A DNA stretch of 62,930 bases, taken from Clostridia bacterium (GTDB lineage: Bacteria > Bacillota_A > Clostridia > Christensenellales > Aristaeellaceae). The stretch covers positions 1 through 62,930 of the forward strand of contig JAGBBE010000115.1 of NCBI GenBank assembly GCA_017938645.1, read 5' to 3'. Shown here in pieces: positions 33,719-41,315 of the stretch (the stretch's first letter is position 1; every line of letters begins with the position of its first letter). The notes beneath the pieces are model-generated. The model did not search any database. It worked only from the letters and a program-made list of their open reading frames with translations, and was not told the DNA's origin. Made by a program: the position numbers and the translations under genes.

Positions 33719-34609
33719 ATGTTTGAACCCCTGTTTCGTGGAAGTGCCACGGCAATCATCACGCCGATGAAGAACGGCGCGGTTGATGTTCCTGCGCTGC
33801 GCTCTCTGGTCAATATGCAGGTGGAAAACGGCACGGCTGCCATTGTGGCCTGCGGCACCACCGGCGAACCGTCTACGCTTTCCGATGCCGAGCGCGAAAC
33901 CGTCATCCGCGAAACCGTGCTGGCGGCGGATGGACGCATTCCTGTCGTCTGCGGCACCGGCAGCAACAATACGCTGGCTGTGATCGAAAACGAGCGCCGT
34001 TTCCGCGATCTCGGCTGTGCAGCCCAGCTGGTGGTCACTCCCTATTACAACAAAACCACGCAGGAGGGCATCTACGCCCACTTCATGCACATCGCCGAGA
34101 ACACGGAACTGCCGATCATCGCCTATAATGTGCCCGGCCGCACGAACCTCGACATCAGCCCTAAAACGCTCGAACGCCTTGCGCAGAGCGGACGGTTCAT
34201 CGCGCTGAAGGAATCCAGCTATGATCTGCCCTCTGTGATGGAGAAGATGAGCGCCGTGGAAGGAAAGATGACTTTCTACTGCGGCAACGATGACATGGTG
34301 TACCCCATGCTGGCGCTGGGTGCCGAGGGTGTGATTTCCGTGTTCAGCAACGTTGCGCCCGCCTTTATGGCAAAGCTGGTGAAGAGCTGGTTTGACGGAG
34401 ACAGCCGTCAGGCGCGGGACATGCAGCTTCAGGCGCTGCCGCTGGTGCGCGCCCTCTTCAGCGAGGTCAGCCCCATCCCCTGCAAGTACGCCATGCAGCT
34501 GATGGGCCTGTGCGAAGGCGAACTGCGCCTGCCGCTCATCGAGGCCGGCGAGGAAACCAAAAAGAAGCTCAGCCATGCACTGACTGAGCTTGGACTTCTG
34601 AACAACTGA
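33719..34609 (+). CDS. dapA: 4-hydroxy-tetrahydrodipicolinate synthase
   Basis: Condenses pyruvate with aspartate semialdehyde on the way to diaminopimelate and lysine. 296 aa, a TIM barrel. Motifs are CGTTGEPSTL, YNVPGRT with the catalytic tyrosine, and FIALKESS with the Schiff-base lysine K164. It starts 23 bases after asd behind TCGGAGG and is followed 14 bases later by dapB. In a spore-former the product also feeds dipicolinate synthesis. Confidence 0.95.
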   Translation: MFEPLFRGSATAIITPMKNGAVDVPALRSLVNMQVENGTAAIVACGTTGEPSTLSDAERETVIRETVLAADGRIPVVCGTGSNNTLAVIENERRFRDLGCAAQLVVTPYYNKTTQEGIYAHFMHIAENTELPIIAYNVPGRTNLDISPKTLERLAQSGRFIALKESSYDLPSVMEKMSAVEGKMTFYCGNDDMVYPMLALGAEGVISVFSNVAPAFMAKLVKSWFDGDSRQARDMQLQALPLVRALFSEVSPIPCKYAMQLMGLCEGELRLPLIEAGEETKKKLSHALTELGLLNN

Positions 34610-34623
34610 CGGAGGAAAAACGA

Positions 34624-35382
34624 ATGCGGATCATTATCGGCGGCGCTCTGGGCCGCATGGGTCGTGAACTGACGCTGGCAGCGGAGGCTGCGGGCGTGAC
34701 GGTTGCCTGCGGCGTGGATGTGGCCTACTGCGGCCAGACTATGCCCTATGCGATGGTATCGGGCTATGAGCAGGTAACGGAGTCCGCCGATGTGATCGTG
34801 GATTTTTCCCGTCCTGACGCGCTGGCGGAGCTTCTGAAGCTGGCCGTTGAGCGCAAAACGCCTGTGGTGCTGTGCGCCACGGGTTACACGGAGCAGGAAC
34901 TGGCCATGATTGCGGAGGCGGCGGAAGTGGTTCCGGTGCTTCGCAGCGCCAACATGAGCCTTGGCGTCAACGTGCTTTGCGAGCTGGTTCGCATGGCGGC
35001 CAGAACGCTGGATGGCTTCGACATCGAAATCGTTGAAAAACACCACCGCATGAAGGCAGACAGCCCCAGCGGCACCGCCGTGATGCTCTACGAAGCTGCC
35101 CAAAAAGAAAAAGGCTCCGAAACGGAGCCTGTGTATGGTCGTTATGGCCGCACGGAAAAGCGTACGGATCGCGAAATCGGCATTCATGCCGTACGCGGCG
35201 GTACGGTGACCGGCGTGCATGAGGTCGGATTCTATGGAAACGGCGAGCAGGTTATCCTGACCCATCAGGCCGAAAACCGCGCGCTGTTTGCGCAGGGTGC
35301 GCTCAAAGCGGCGCGTTTCCTCAAGGACAAGCCTGCGGGAATGTATTCCATGCGCGATGTGGTACTGGGGATGCTGGGTTAA
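34624..35382 (+). CDS. dapB: 4-hydroxy-tetrahydrodipicolinate reductase
   Basis: NAD(P)H-dependent reductase of the diaminopimelate pathway, 252 aa. The nucleotide-binding loop is GALGRMGREL near the N-terminus; the active-site segment EIVEKHHRMKADSPSGTA carries the catalytic His pair (140-141) and Lys; the end is GMYSMRDVVLGMLG. Last gene of the operon; its stop overlaps the stop of the convergent XRE regulator by four bases. Confidence 0.95.
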   Translation: MRIIIGGALGRMGRELTLAAEAAGVTVACGVDVAYCGQTMPYAMVSGYEQVTESADVIVDFSRPDALAELLKLAVERKTPVVLCATGYTEQELAMIAEAAEVVPVLRSANMSLGVNVLCELVRMAARTLDGFDIEIVEKHHRMKADSPSGTAVMLYEAAQKEKGSETEPVYGRYGRTEKRTDREIGIHAVRGGTVTGVHEVGFYGNGEQVILTHQAENRALFAQGALKAARFLKDKPAGMYSMRDVVLGMLG

Positions 35383-35720
35383 TCCGCATCCTCTTCCTCG
35401 GGCTGAGCGTCCCATTTGCCAATCTGTTCCTGCAGCGTTCCGATGATCTCCTGCAGCACCAGCTTCTGGCTGGAGGTCAGATGTTTGGGAATCATGCCCG
35501 CATGAACGTAGCTGAGATTGGCTCCCAGAAGAAAATCAGCCGAGACCTGCATGGCATTTGCAATTTCCACCAGCGTGTCAATGCTGGCCTTGCGTGTGCC
35601 GCGCTCAATATGGCCGATGAACGAAGTGCTTACGCCAATGGCTTCGGCGAGCTGTTCCTGAGTCCAGCCCATATTCTGCCGCTGCCTGCGGATCTGTTTT
35701 CCCAAAAGAGCGTAATCCAT
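35379..35720 (-). CDS. XRE-family transcriptional regulator
   Basis: Small repressor-like protein of 113 aa. Residues about 6-62 form a canonical helix-turn-helix (MGWTQEQLAEAIGVSTSFIGHIERGTRKASIDTLV). The C-terminal part is short and helical, ending in an acidic tail. The ATG at 35720 follows AGGAGGG; upstream codons in the frame lack a site. It converges tail to tail on dapB. A palindrome lies 99-111 bases upstream of its start and may be its operator. Targets unknown. Confidence 0.85.
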   Translation of the reverse strand: MDYALLGKQIRRQRQNMGWTQEQLAEAIGVSTSFIGHIERGTRKASIDTLVEIANAMQVSADFLLGANLSYVHAGMIPKHLTSSQKLVLQEIIGTLQEQIGKWDAQPEEEDAD

Positions 35721-35818
35721 ACCTGTGTCCCTCCTGTTGCTTGCTGAGGAGTATGGTGGCGTACTTGTCATGCTACCCCGAAACAAACAAAATAAGAAGG
35801 AACGAAAAGACCAAAATA

Positions 35819-35831
35819 ATACTAATAGTAT
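35819..35831. promoter_or_regulatory. 13-bp palindrome upstream of the XRE regulator
   Basis: ATACTA-A-TAGTAT, perfectly symmetric, enclosed by an outer inverted repeat CGAAAAGA (35803-35810) / TCTTTTCG (35831-35838). It has the form expected of a dimeric repressor site. Confidence 0.5.
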
Positions 35832-35844
35832 CTTTTCGGACGAA

Positions 35845-35881
35845 AAAAAGCTGCTTCACAAAAACTGTGAAGCAGCTTTTT
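35845..35881 (-). terminator. Terminator of the DegV gene
   Basis: AAAAAGCTGCTTCACA pairs perfectly over 16 bp with TGTGAAGCAGCTTTTT, loop of five. On the minus strand it is followed by further T residues. Confidence 0.93.
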
Positions 35882-35891
35882 CAACCCTTGA

Positions 35892-36770
35892 TCAGCACGG
35901 ACGTTCCTTGCCGAAGAAGCATACGGCCACGGTGCCGGGGCCGCAGTGGGCGCCGATGACGGGGCCGACGTACCAGGTCTGGATTTCGGGCAGCTCGGGC
36001 AGCTTTTCGCGGAGCAGCTTTTCCAGACGGGCGGCGTCCTCGGGCGCATCGGCATGCATGATGACCGGCATGGCGCTGGCAGGATCGTCGATATTCTGCA
36101 CGGCCTTGTCAACGAGGGTGCGCAGAGCGGACTTGCGGCCGCGCACCTTGTCGGAGCTGACCAGCTTGCCTTCTTTGGTTTCGGTGATGATGGGCTTGAG
36201 ATCCAGCATGGTGCCCACGGTGGCGGCCACGGCGCTGATGCGTCCGCCGCGGCGCAGATACTTCAGGTCATCCACGGTGAACCATGCCTGAGCGCGCAGC
36301 TTGTTGTCCTCCAGCCACTGTGCAACTTCCTCCATGCTCTTGCCCTGACGGTAGAGCTCGTGGGACTTGAGGATCAGAATGGACTGGGGCGCGGAGATGC
36401 TCAGGGTATCGACCACGATCATCTTGCGCTCAGGATACTTTTCCAAAAGCTCCTCCCGGGCGGCATAGATGTTGTTGATCGTGCCGGAGAGCTGGCTGGA
36501 GAAGGAGACGAAGAGAATGTCCTGTCCGCGTTCGAAGATGGGCTCGAACAGATCCAGATACACGCCCAGAGGCAGAAGCGAGGTGCTGGGCGCAGCGCCT
36601 GCGCGCATGTTGTCGAAGTAGACCTTCTGTCCGCCGGAACGGCCCAGATCATCGGGGTATTCCTTACCATCGATGATGTAGGGCATGTACACCATTTCAA
36701 GGTTCAGTTCGTCCACATAGCCAAAGGGAAGGTCGGAATCCGAATCGGTCATAAATACGTAGGGATTCAT
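35892..36770 (-). CDS. DegV family fatty-acid-binding protein
   Basis: Cytoplasmic protein of 292 aa of the DegV (FakB-like) family, which binds a fatty acid and in several Firmicutes presents it to the FakA kinase for phosphorylation. It has the two-domain layout: FMTDSDSDLPFGYVDELNLEMVYMPYI, the ligand-contact region GAAPSTSLLPLGVYLDLFEP, and a conserved C-terminal ADAPEDAARLEKLL and GPVIGAHCGPGTVAVCFFG. GGAGG precedes the ATG. Monocistronic between its own promoter and a strong terminator. No FakA gene is visible in the window. Confidence 0.9.
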   Translation of the reverse strand: MNPYVFMTDSDSDLPFGYVDELNLEMVYMPYIIDGKEYPDDLGRSGGQKVYFDNMRAGAAPSTSLLPLGVYLDLFEPIFERGQDILFVSFSSQLSGTINNIYAAREELLEKYPERKMIVVDTLSISAPQSILILKSHELYRQGKSMEEVAQWLEDNKLRAQAWFTVDDLKYLRRGGRISAVAATVGTMLDLKPIITETKEGKLVSSDKVRGRKSALRTLVDKAVQNIDDPASAMPVIMHADAPEDAARLEKLLREKLPELPEIQTWYVGPVIGAHCGPGTVAVCFFGKERPC

Positions 36771-36836
36771 TTGCAGGCCTCCTTAGAGAGAAGATGGAGT
36801 CATAACGGCTCCGATAAAGAAAGAATATACAGTGTC

Positions 36837-36865
36837 ATTTTACTCTGTCTGAGGTGTTTTTGCAA
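36837..36865 (-). promoter_or_regulatory. Promoter of the DegV gene
   Basis: On the minus strand TTGCAA (36860-36865), 17-base spacer, TAAAAT (36837-36842). Confidence 0.78.
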
Positions 36866-36914
36866 GCAAACGGCGCTATTTGATCTTAACAACAAAAAAA
36901 CACGGGACAGGGGC

Positions 36915-36944
36915 TTGAATCCGCACGGATGTGTGATGTATAGT
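36915..36944 (+). promoter_or_regulatory. Promoter of the EamA transporter gene
   Basis: TTGAAT (36915-36920), 18-base spacer, TATAGT (36939-36944), about 37 bases before the ATG at 36981. Confidence 0.7.
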
Positions 36945-36980
36945 AATCGGGTTCCGCATGCCGGAACGAAAGGAATGGGA

Positions 36981-37886
36981 ATGCAAATGACAAAACAGAT
37001 GAGAGCCAATCTCCTTTTGCTGCTCACGGCCATGATCTGGGGCGTGGCCTTTGTGGCGCAGGATGTGGCTGCAGAGGGCGTGCCGCCGCTTACGTTTAAC
37101 GCCTCCCGCATGACGCTGGCCGCGCTGGCGCTTCTGCCCACGGTGTGGTTTCACACCCGCCGCACCGGAAATTCCAGATGGCGCGACATGGGTCAGGCCG
37201 ACCGCAAAACGCTGCTTCTGGGCGGCATATGCTGCGGCGTGATGCTGGCGCTGGGCAGCGCGTTCCAGCAGCTGGGGATTACGCTTGGAACCGGCGCGGG
37301 CAAGGCGGGCTTCATCACGGCGCTCTACATCGTGATGGTTCCGCTGTGCGGCATTTTTGCGCGCAGACGAATCGGAAAACTGGTGTGGATTGCAGTTGTG
37401 CTGAGCGTAGTGGGATTGTATTTTCTGTGCATGCAGGGAGGATTTGCCATTGATCCCGGCGATGGCATGCTCATCCTCTGCGCCCTCAGCTACACCGGTC
37501 ATATCCTCGTGGTGGATCATTTCAGCCGCCGCACCGACTGCATCCGTATGAGCTGCATCCAGTTCGCTGTGTGCGCCGCTATCTGCTTTGCAGGGGCTGC
37601 GCTGTTTGAACAGCCCACGTGGGAAGGCGTCCGCGCCAATATGCTGTCCATCGTTTATGCCGGCGTATTCAGCGGCGCGGTGGGCTACACGCTGCAGATT
37701 CTGGCTCAGCGCGATGCGGAACCGGCAGTGGCGTCGCTGCTCATGTCCCTGGAGAGCGTGTTTGCGGTGCTCTCCGGCTGGCTGATTCTGGGCGATGCAC
37801 TAAGCGCACGTGAACTGGCCGGATGCGCGCTGATGATGTCGGGCATTGTGCTTGCACAGCTTCCTCAGAAGCCAAAAAAGGTTTGA
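36981..37886 (+). CDS. EamA/DMT-family transporter
   Basis: Membrane protein of 301 aa with ten predicted transmembrane segments arranged as two EamA repeats; the first begins LLLLLTAMIWGVAFVAQDVA and the second around GDGMLILCALSYTGHILVVDHFS. Members export or import amino acids, nucleotide sugars or other metabolites. ATG 36981 is six bases from AAGGA; the frame stays open far upstream, but the DegV-side promoters lie there. The -35 box of the following UDP-sugar dehydrogenase promoter overlaps its stop codon. Substrate unknown. Confidence 0.86.
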   Translation: MQMTKQMRANLLLLLTAMIWGVAFVAQDVAAEGVPPLTFNASRMTLAALALLPTVWFHTRRTGNSRWRDMGQADRKTLLLGGICCGVMLALGSAFQQLGITLGTGAGKAGFITALYIVMVPLCGIFARRRIGKLVWIAVVLSVVGLYFLCMQGGFAIDPGDGMLILCALSYTGHILVVDHFSRRTDCIRMSCIQFAVCAAICFAGAALFEQPTWEGVRANMLSIVYAGVFSGAVGYTLQILAQRDAEPAVASLLMSLESVFAVLSGWLILGDALSARELAGCALMMSGIVLAQLPQKPKKV

Positions 37887-37911
37887 CATCACAAAATGTG
37901 CGCAGTATGAT
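37883..37911 (+). promoter_or_regulatory. Promoter of the UDP-sugar dehydrogenase gene
   Basis: TTGACA (37883-37888), 17-base spacer, TATGAT (37906-37911). The -35 box overlaps the EamA stop codon. Confidence 0.83.
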
Positions 37912-37946
37912 AAAGAATGGAAAATCGATCCGGGAGGTCTTGTGAA

Positions 37947-39143
37947 ATGAAGGTTTCGGTCGCTGGTCTGGGTTATGTGGGGCTGTCTCTGGCCGTGCTC
38001 TTGTCCCAGAAGCACAGCGTAACAGCGGTGGATGTGGTAAAAGAAAAGGTGGAGATGATCTCCCGCCGGATTTCGTCCATTCAGGATGCCGAAATTTCCG
38101 CTTTTTTTGCTGAGCGTCAGCTGGATCTGACGGCGACGCTGGACGCTGAGTCCGCATACAGGAGCGCGGAGATGGTCATCATCGCCACGCCCACCGACTA
38201 TGACACCAAAAAGAACTACTTCGACACCTCCACCGTGGAGTCGGTCATTAAGCAGGTTCTGCAGGTCAATCCTGATGCGGTAATGGTGATCAAGTCCACC
38301 ATTCCTGTGGGATTTACGAAGCGGATGATGGAAGAGCATCCCGGCGCGAAGCTGATGTTCAGCCCGGAATTCCTGCGCGAGGGCCGCGCACTGTACGACA
38401 ACCTCCATCCCAGCCGCATCATCGTCGGCTTTGAAGGCGAGGAACTGCTGGATGCGGCGCACACCTTTGCCGCCATGCTTCAGGAGGGGGCGCAGGAGGA
38501 GGACATCCCCACGCTGTTCATGCAGCCTACTGAAGCTGAGGCGGTCAAGCTGTTCGCCAATACCTATCTGGCTTTGCGCGTGAGCTTCTTCAACGAGCTG
38601 GACACCTACGCTGAGGTGCGCGGACTGGATACGCGCTCCATCATCGAGGGTGTGGGACTGGACCCGCGTATCGGCAGTCACTATAACAATCCCTCCTTTG
38701 GCTACGGCGGCTACTGCCTGCCCAAGGATACCAAGCAGCTTCTTGCTAATTTCGACCACGTACCCAACAACATCATCGGCGCAATCGTAGAGGCCAACCG
38801 CACCCGCAAGGATTTTGTGGCTGAACGCGTCCTGATGAAGGCTGGCTTCCCCGAAAATCCCAACCCTGTGATCGGTATCTACCGTCTTACCATGAAGTCT
38901 GGCAGCGATAACTTCCGCCAGTCGTCCATCCAGGGCGTGATGAAGCGCATCAAAGCCAACGGTGTGGAAGTGGTCGTGTACGAACCCACGCTGAAGGAGC
39001 CGCTGTTCTACAACAGCCGCGTCATCCGCGATGTGGAGGAATTCAAGCGCATGTGCGACGTCATCGTGGCCAACCGCCTCGATGCGGCCATCGCCGATGT
39101 GCCGGACAAGGTCTATACCCGCGACCTGTATCAGAAGGATTGA
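37947..39143 (+). CDS. UDP-glucose/GDP-mannose dehydrogenase family protein
   Basis: NAD-dependent four-electron sugar-nucleotide dehydrogenase, 398 aa, most like UDP-glucose 6-dehydrogenase (Ugd). Motifs are GLGYVG (residues 7-12), the substrate-binding region [24 protein letters not shown], and the catalytic cysteine C257 in [10 protein letters not shown]. It would make a nucleotide uronic acid for surface polysaccharide. GGGAGGT precedes ATG 37947. It has its own promoter and terminator, upstream of the glycan operon at 39280. Confidence 0.92.
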   Translation: MKVSVAGLGYVGLSLAVLLSQKHSVTAVDVVKEKVEMISRRISSIQDAEISAFFAERQLDLTATLDAESAYRSAEMVIIATPTDYDTKKNYFDTSTVESVIKQVLQVNPDAVMVIKSTIPVGFTKRMMEEHPGAKLMFSPEFLREGRALYDNLHPSRIIVGFEGEELLDAAHTFAAMLQEGAQEEDIPTLFMQPTEAEAVKLFANTYLALRVSFFNELDTYAEVRGLDTRSIIEGVGLDPRIGSHYNNPSFGYGGYCLPKDTKQLLANFDHVPNNIIGAIVEANRTRKDFVAERVLMKAGFPENPNPVIGIYRLTMKSGSDNFRQSSIQGVMKRIKANGVEVVVYEPTLKEPLFYNSRVIRDVEEFKRMCDVIVANRLDAAIADVPDKVYTRDLYQKD

Positions 39144-39147
39144 TGAA

Positions 39148-39178
39148 AAGAGCGTCTGCAAATCCCGCAGGCGCTCTT
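39148..39178 (+). terminator. Terminator of the UDP-sugar dehydrogenase gene
   Basis: AAGAGCGTCTGC pairs with GCAGGCGCTCTT (one G-U), seven-base loop, then TGTTTC. Confidence 0.7.
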
Positions 39179-39184
39179 GTTTCG

Positions 39185-39213
39185 TTGACATACGCGTGAA
39201 AAAACGGTATGAT
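39185..39213 (+). promoter_or_regulatory. Promoter of the envelope glycan operon
   Basis: TTGACA (39185-39190), 17-base spacer, TATGAT (39208-39213). Confidence 0.85.
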
Positions 39214-39279
39214 AATGTTGGCTTGTTGTGTACAGCCGCAAGCGCTTAAACGGCGCACAGGTAAGGAGGAGACCGCTCG

Positions 39280-40260
39280 ATGAAGCTGCTGATTGCGCTT
39301 CCGTGTTTTAACGAGGCGGAGAAGATTCAACAGGTGCTGCGCTCTATTCCGCGCAGCTACGAAGGCATTGATTTTGTAAGACTGCTCGTGGTGGACGACG
39401 GCAGCCGCGACGAAACCGCGCGTCTGGCCCACGAGGCGGGCGCCACGGTGATCCGTCACAAGCAGAACAAGGGTTTGGGTCAGGCGTTCCGCTCTGCGGT
39501 GGATTTTGCCATTGACCATGGCTATGACATCATGGTCAACATGGACGGCGACGGCCAGTTTGACTCCAACGATATCGCCCGCCTGATTGAGCCCATCATG
39601 AAAAACGAGGCTGATTTTGTAACGGCGTCGCGCTTTAAGAACCAGCAGAAAATCGAGCATATGCCGCCCATCAAGAAATGGGGCAATGCGCAGATGAACC
39701 GTCTGGTCAGTTCTCTGTGCGGACAGAAGTTCTCCGATGTCAGCTGCGGCTTCCGCGCCTACAGCCGCGATACGCTGCTCAAAATCAACTTCCATGGCCG
39801 CTTTACCTATACGCAGGAAAGCTTCATCAGCTTCCATTTCAACAACATCGCCATGGCTGAGGTGCCGATCAACGTCACCTATTTTCCTGAGCGCAAGAGC
39901 CGCATCGCCGGAAGCATCATGAAGTACCTCAAAAAGACCCTCGGTATCATCGTGGGACTCATGCGCGACTACTATCCGCTGCGCTTTTTCGGCCTGATTG
40001 GCGGACTGTTCATGATCCCGGCTGTGATCTTCGGGCTCATGTTCCTGATTCACTATATCCGCGTGGGATATTTCAGCGGCTATATCTTTGCCGGTTTGAT
40101 CTGCGCCTTCTGCACGCTGGTGAGCGTATTGATGTTCTCCTTTGGCATCGCCATGGAGAGCATGGTGCGTATCAACCGCAATGAAAACAAGATTCTCTAC
40201 TATATGCGCAAAAATGCGCCCACTACGCCCGATGAGGATGGGGAGGTGCTTTACCAGTGA
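39280..40260 (+). CDS. Membrane glycosyltransferase family 2 (DPM1-like)
   Basis: Glycosyltransferase of 326 aa. GT-A fold motifs are LLVVDDGSRDETA and the metal-binding NMDGDGQFD (DxD). Two C-terminal transmembrane segments (FFGLIGGLFMIPAVIFGLMFLI and YIFAGLICAFCTLVSVLMFSFGIAM) anchor it. This is the architecture of dolichyl/undecaprenyl-phosphate sugar synthases, so it likely charges a lipid carrier with a sugar on the cytoplasmic face. AAGGAGG precedes the ATG. First gene of a tightly packed operon; its stop overlaps the GTG start of the DUF354 gene. Confidence 0.9.
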   Translation: MKLLIALPCFNEAEKIQQVLRSIPRSYEGIDFVRLLVVDDGSRDETARLAHEAGATVIRHKQNKGLGQAFRSAVDFAIDHGYDIMVNMDGDGQFDSNDIARLIEPIMKNEADFVTASRFKNQQKIEHMPPIKKWGNAQMNRLVSSLCGQKFSDVSCGFRAYSRDTLLKINFHGRFTYTQESFISFHFNNIAMAEVPINVTYFPERKSRIAGSIMKYLKKTLGIIVGLMRDYYPLRFFGLIGGLFMIPAVIFGLMFLIHYIRVGYFSGYIFAGLICAFCTLVSVLMFSFGIAMESMVRINRNENKILYYMRKNAPTTPDEDGEVLYQ

Positions 40261-41315
40261 AAGCCATGCTGTCGATTGATCACCCTGCGTGGGCGCATCA
40301 GTTCCGCCATATTGTGAAGATGCTCAACGAACGCGGCGATGAGGTGCTGACCCTGGCCGTGGAAAAGGACGGAGACACCAAGCTTCTGGAGAAGTTTGGG
40401 ATTCCGTATGTGCTGAGCGCCCGTTCCACCGGCAAGAACGTGCTGGAAAAGGGTCTGCTCTTTCTTGGACTGTGCATTGAGCACACCTACCGCGCGCTGC
40501 GCTTCCAGCCCGATATTCTCATCGGCCGCGCCTCGCCCATGATGGCTGTGGCGTCCTTCATCAGCCGCAAGCCGCACATCATCTATGAGGACACCGAGGT
40601 CAGCAAGTTCAGCCTGCGCATCTGCAAGCGCCTGACCACCAAAATCATCACGCCCCGCACCTTCCTGACCGATCTCGGCCCGGCGCAGGAGCGGCTGGAT
40701 ACGTATAAGGAGCTTTTCTACTTGCATCCTTCCGTGTTCACGCCGGATAAGCAGAAGCTGCGCGACGTGGGTTTTAACCCGGATGAGCCGTACATCCTCG
40801 TGCGCTTCGTGGCGTGGAACGCCAGCCACGACATCGGCCGCAAGGGTCTGGACGACGCGGGCAAGATCGATCTGGTCAAGCGCCTTTCGCGCTACGGCCG
40901 CGTGTATGTGAGCGCCGAGGGCAATGTGCCGGAGGCTCTCAAGCCGCTTCTGCTCAAAACGCCCTACGAGCTGATTCACCACGTGCTGGCCTTTGCCAAG
41001 CTGGTGTACTCCGAGGGCGCAACCATGGCCTCCGAGGCCGTGGTGCTGGGCACGCATGCCCTGTATGTGAATACCATCGTGTCCGGTTCTACCCGCGAGC
41101 AGGCGGAGCGCTTCCAGCTGCTGTACAACTTTAACGAGGGCGACGACCGCTACGAAAAGGCGACCGCGCAGGCGATCGAGCTGCTCGAAATGCCGGATCT
41201 GGTGGAAGTGGGCCGCGAGAAGCAGAAAAAGCTGCTCAGCGAAAAGGTTGATATCAACCACTACTACCTCGAAGAGATGGATCGGCTGGTGAAGGCCGGG
41301 AGGAAGCGCAAATGA
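40257..41315 (+). CDS. DUF354 protein (glycosyltransferase-B-like)
   Basis: Protein of 352 aa of the DUF354 family, which has the fold of UDP-GlcNAc 2-epimerase and GT-B glycosyltransferases. The N-terminus (MLSIDHPAWAHQFRHIVKML) and the central DILIGRASPMMAVASF and YEDTEVSKFS are characteristic. The C-terminal half has SEGATMASEAVVLGTHALYVNT, the nucleotide-sugar-binding region of the fold. The start is GTG, overlapping the previous stop (GTGA). No catalytic role has been established for the family; position implies glycan synthesis. Confidence 0.85.
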   Translation: MKAMLSIDHPAWAHQFRHIVKMLNERGDEVLTLAVEKDGDTKLLEKFGIPYVLSARSTGKNVLEKGLLFLGLCIEHTYRALRFQPDILIGRASPMMAVASFISRKPHIIYEDTEVSKFSLRICKRLTTKIITPRTFLTDLGPAQERLDTYKELFYLHPSVFTPDKQKLRDVGFNPDEPYILVRFVAWNASHDIGRKGLDDAGKIDLVKRLSRYGRVYVSAEGNVPEALKPLLLKTPYELIHHVLAFAKLVYSEGATMASEAVVLGTHALYVNTIVSGSTREQAERFQLLYNFNEGDDRYEKATAQAIELLEMPDLVEVGREKQKKLLSEKVDINHYYLEEMDRLVKAGRKRK

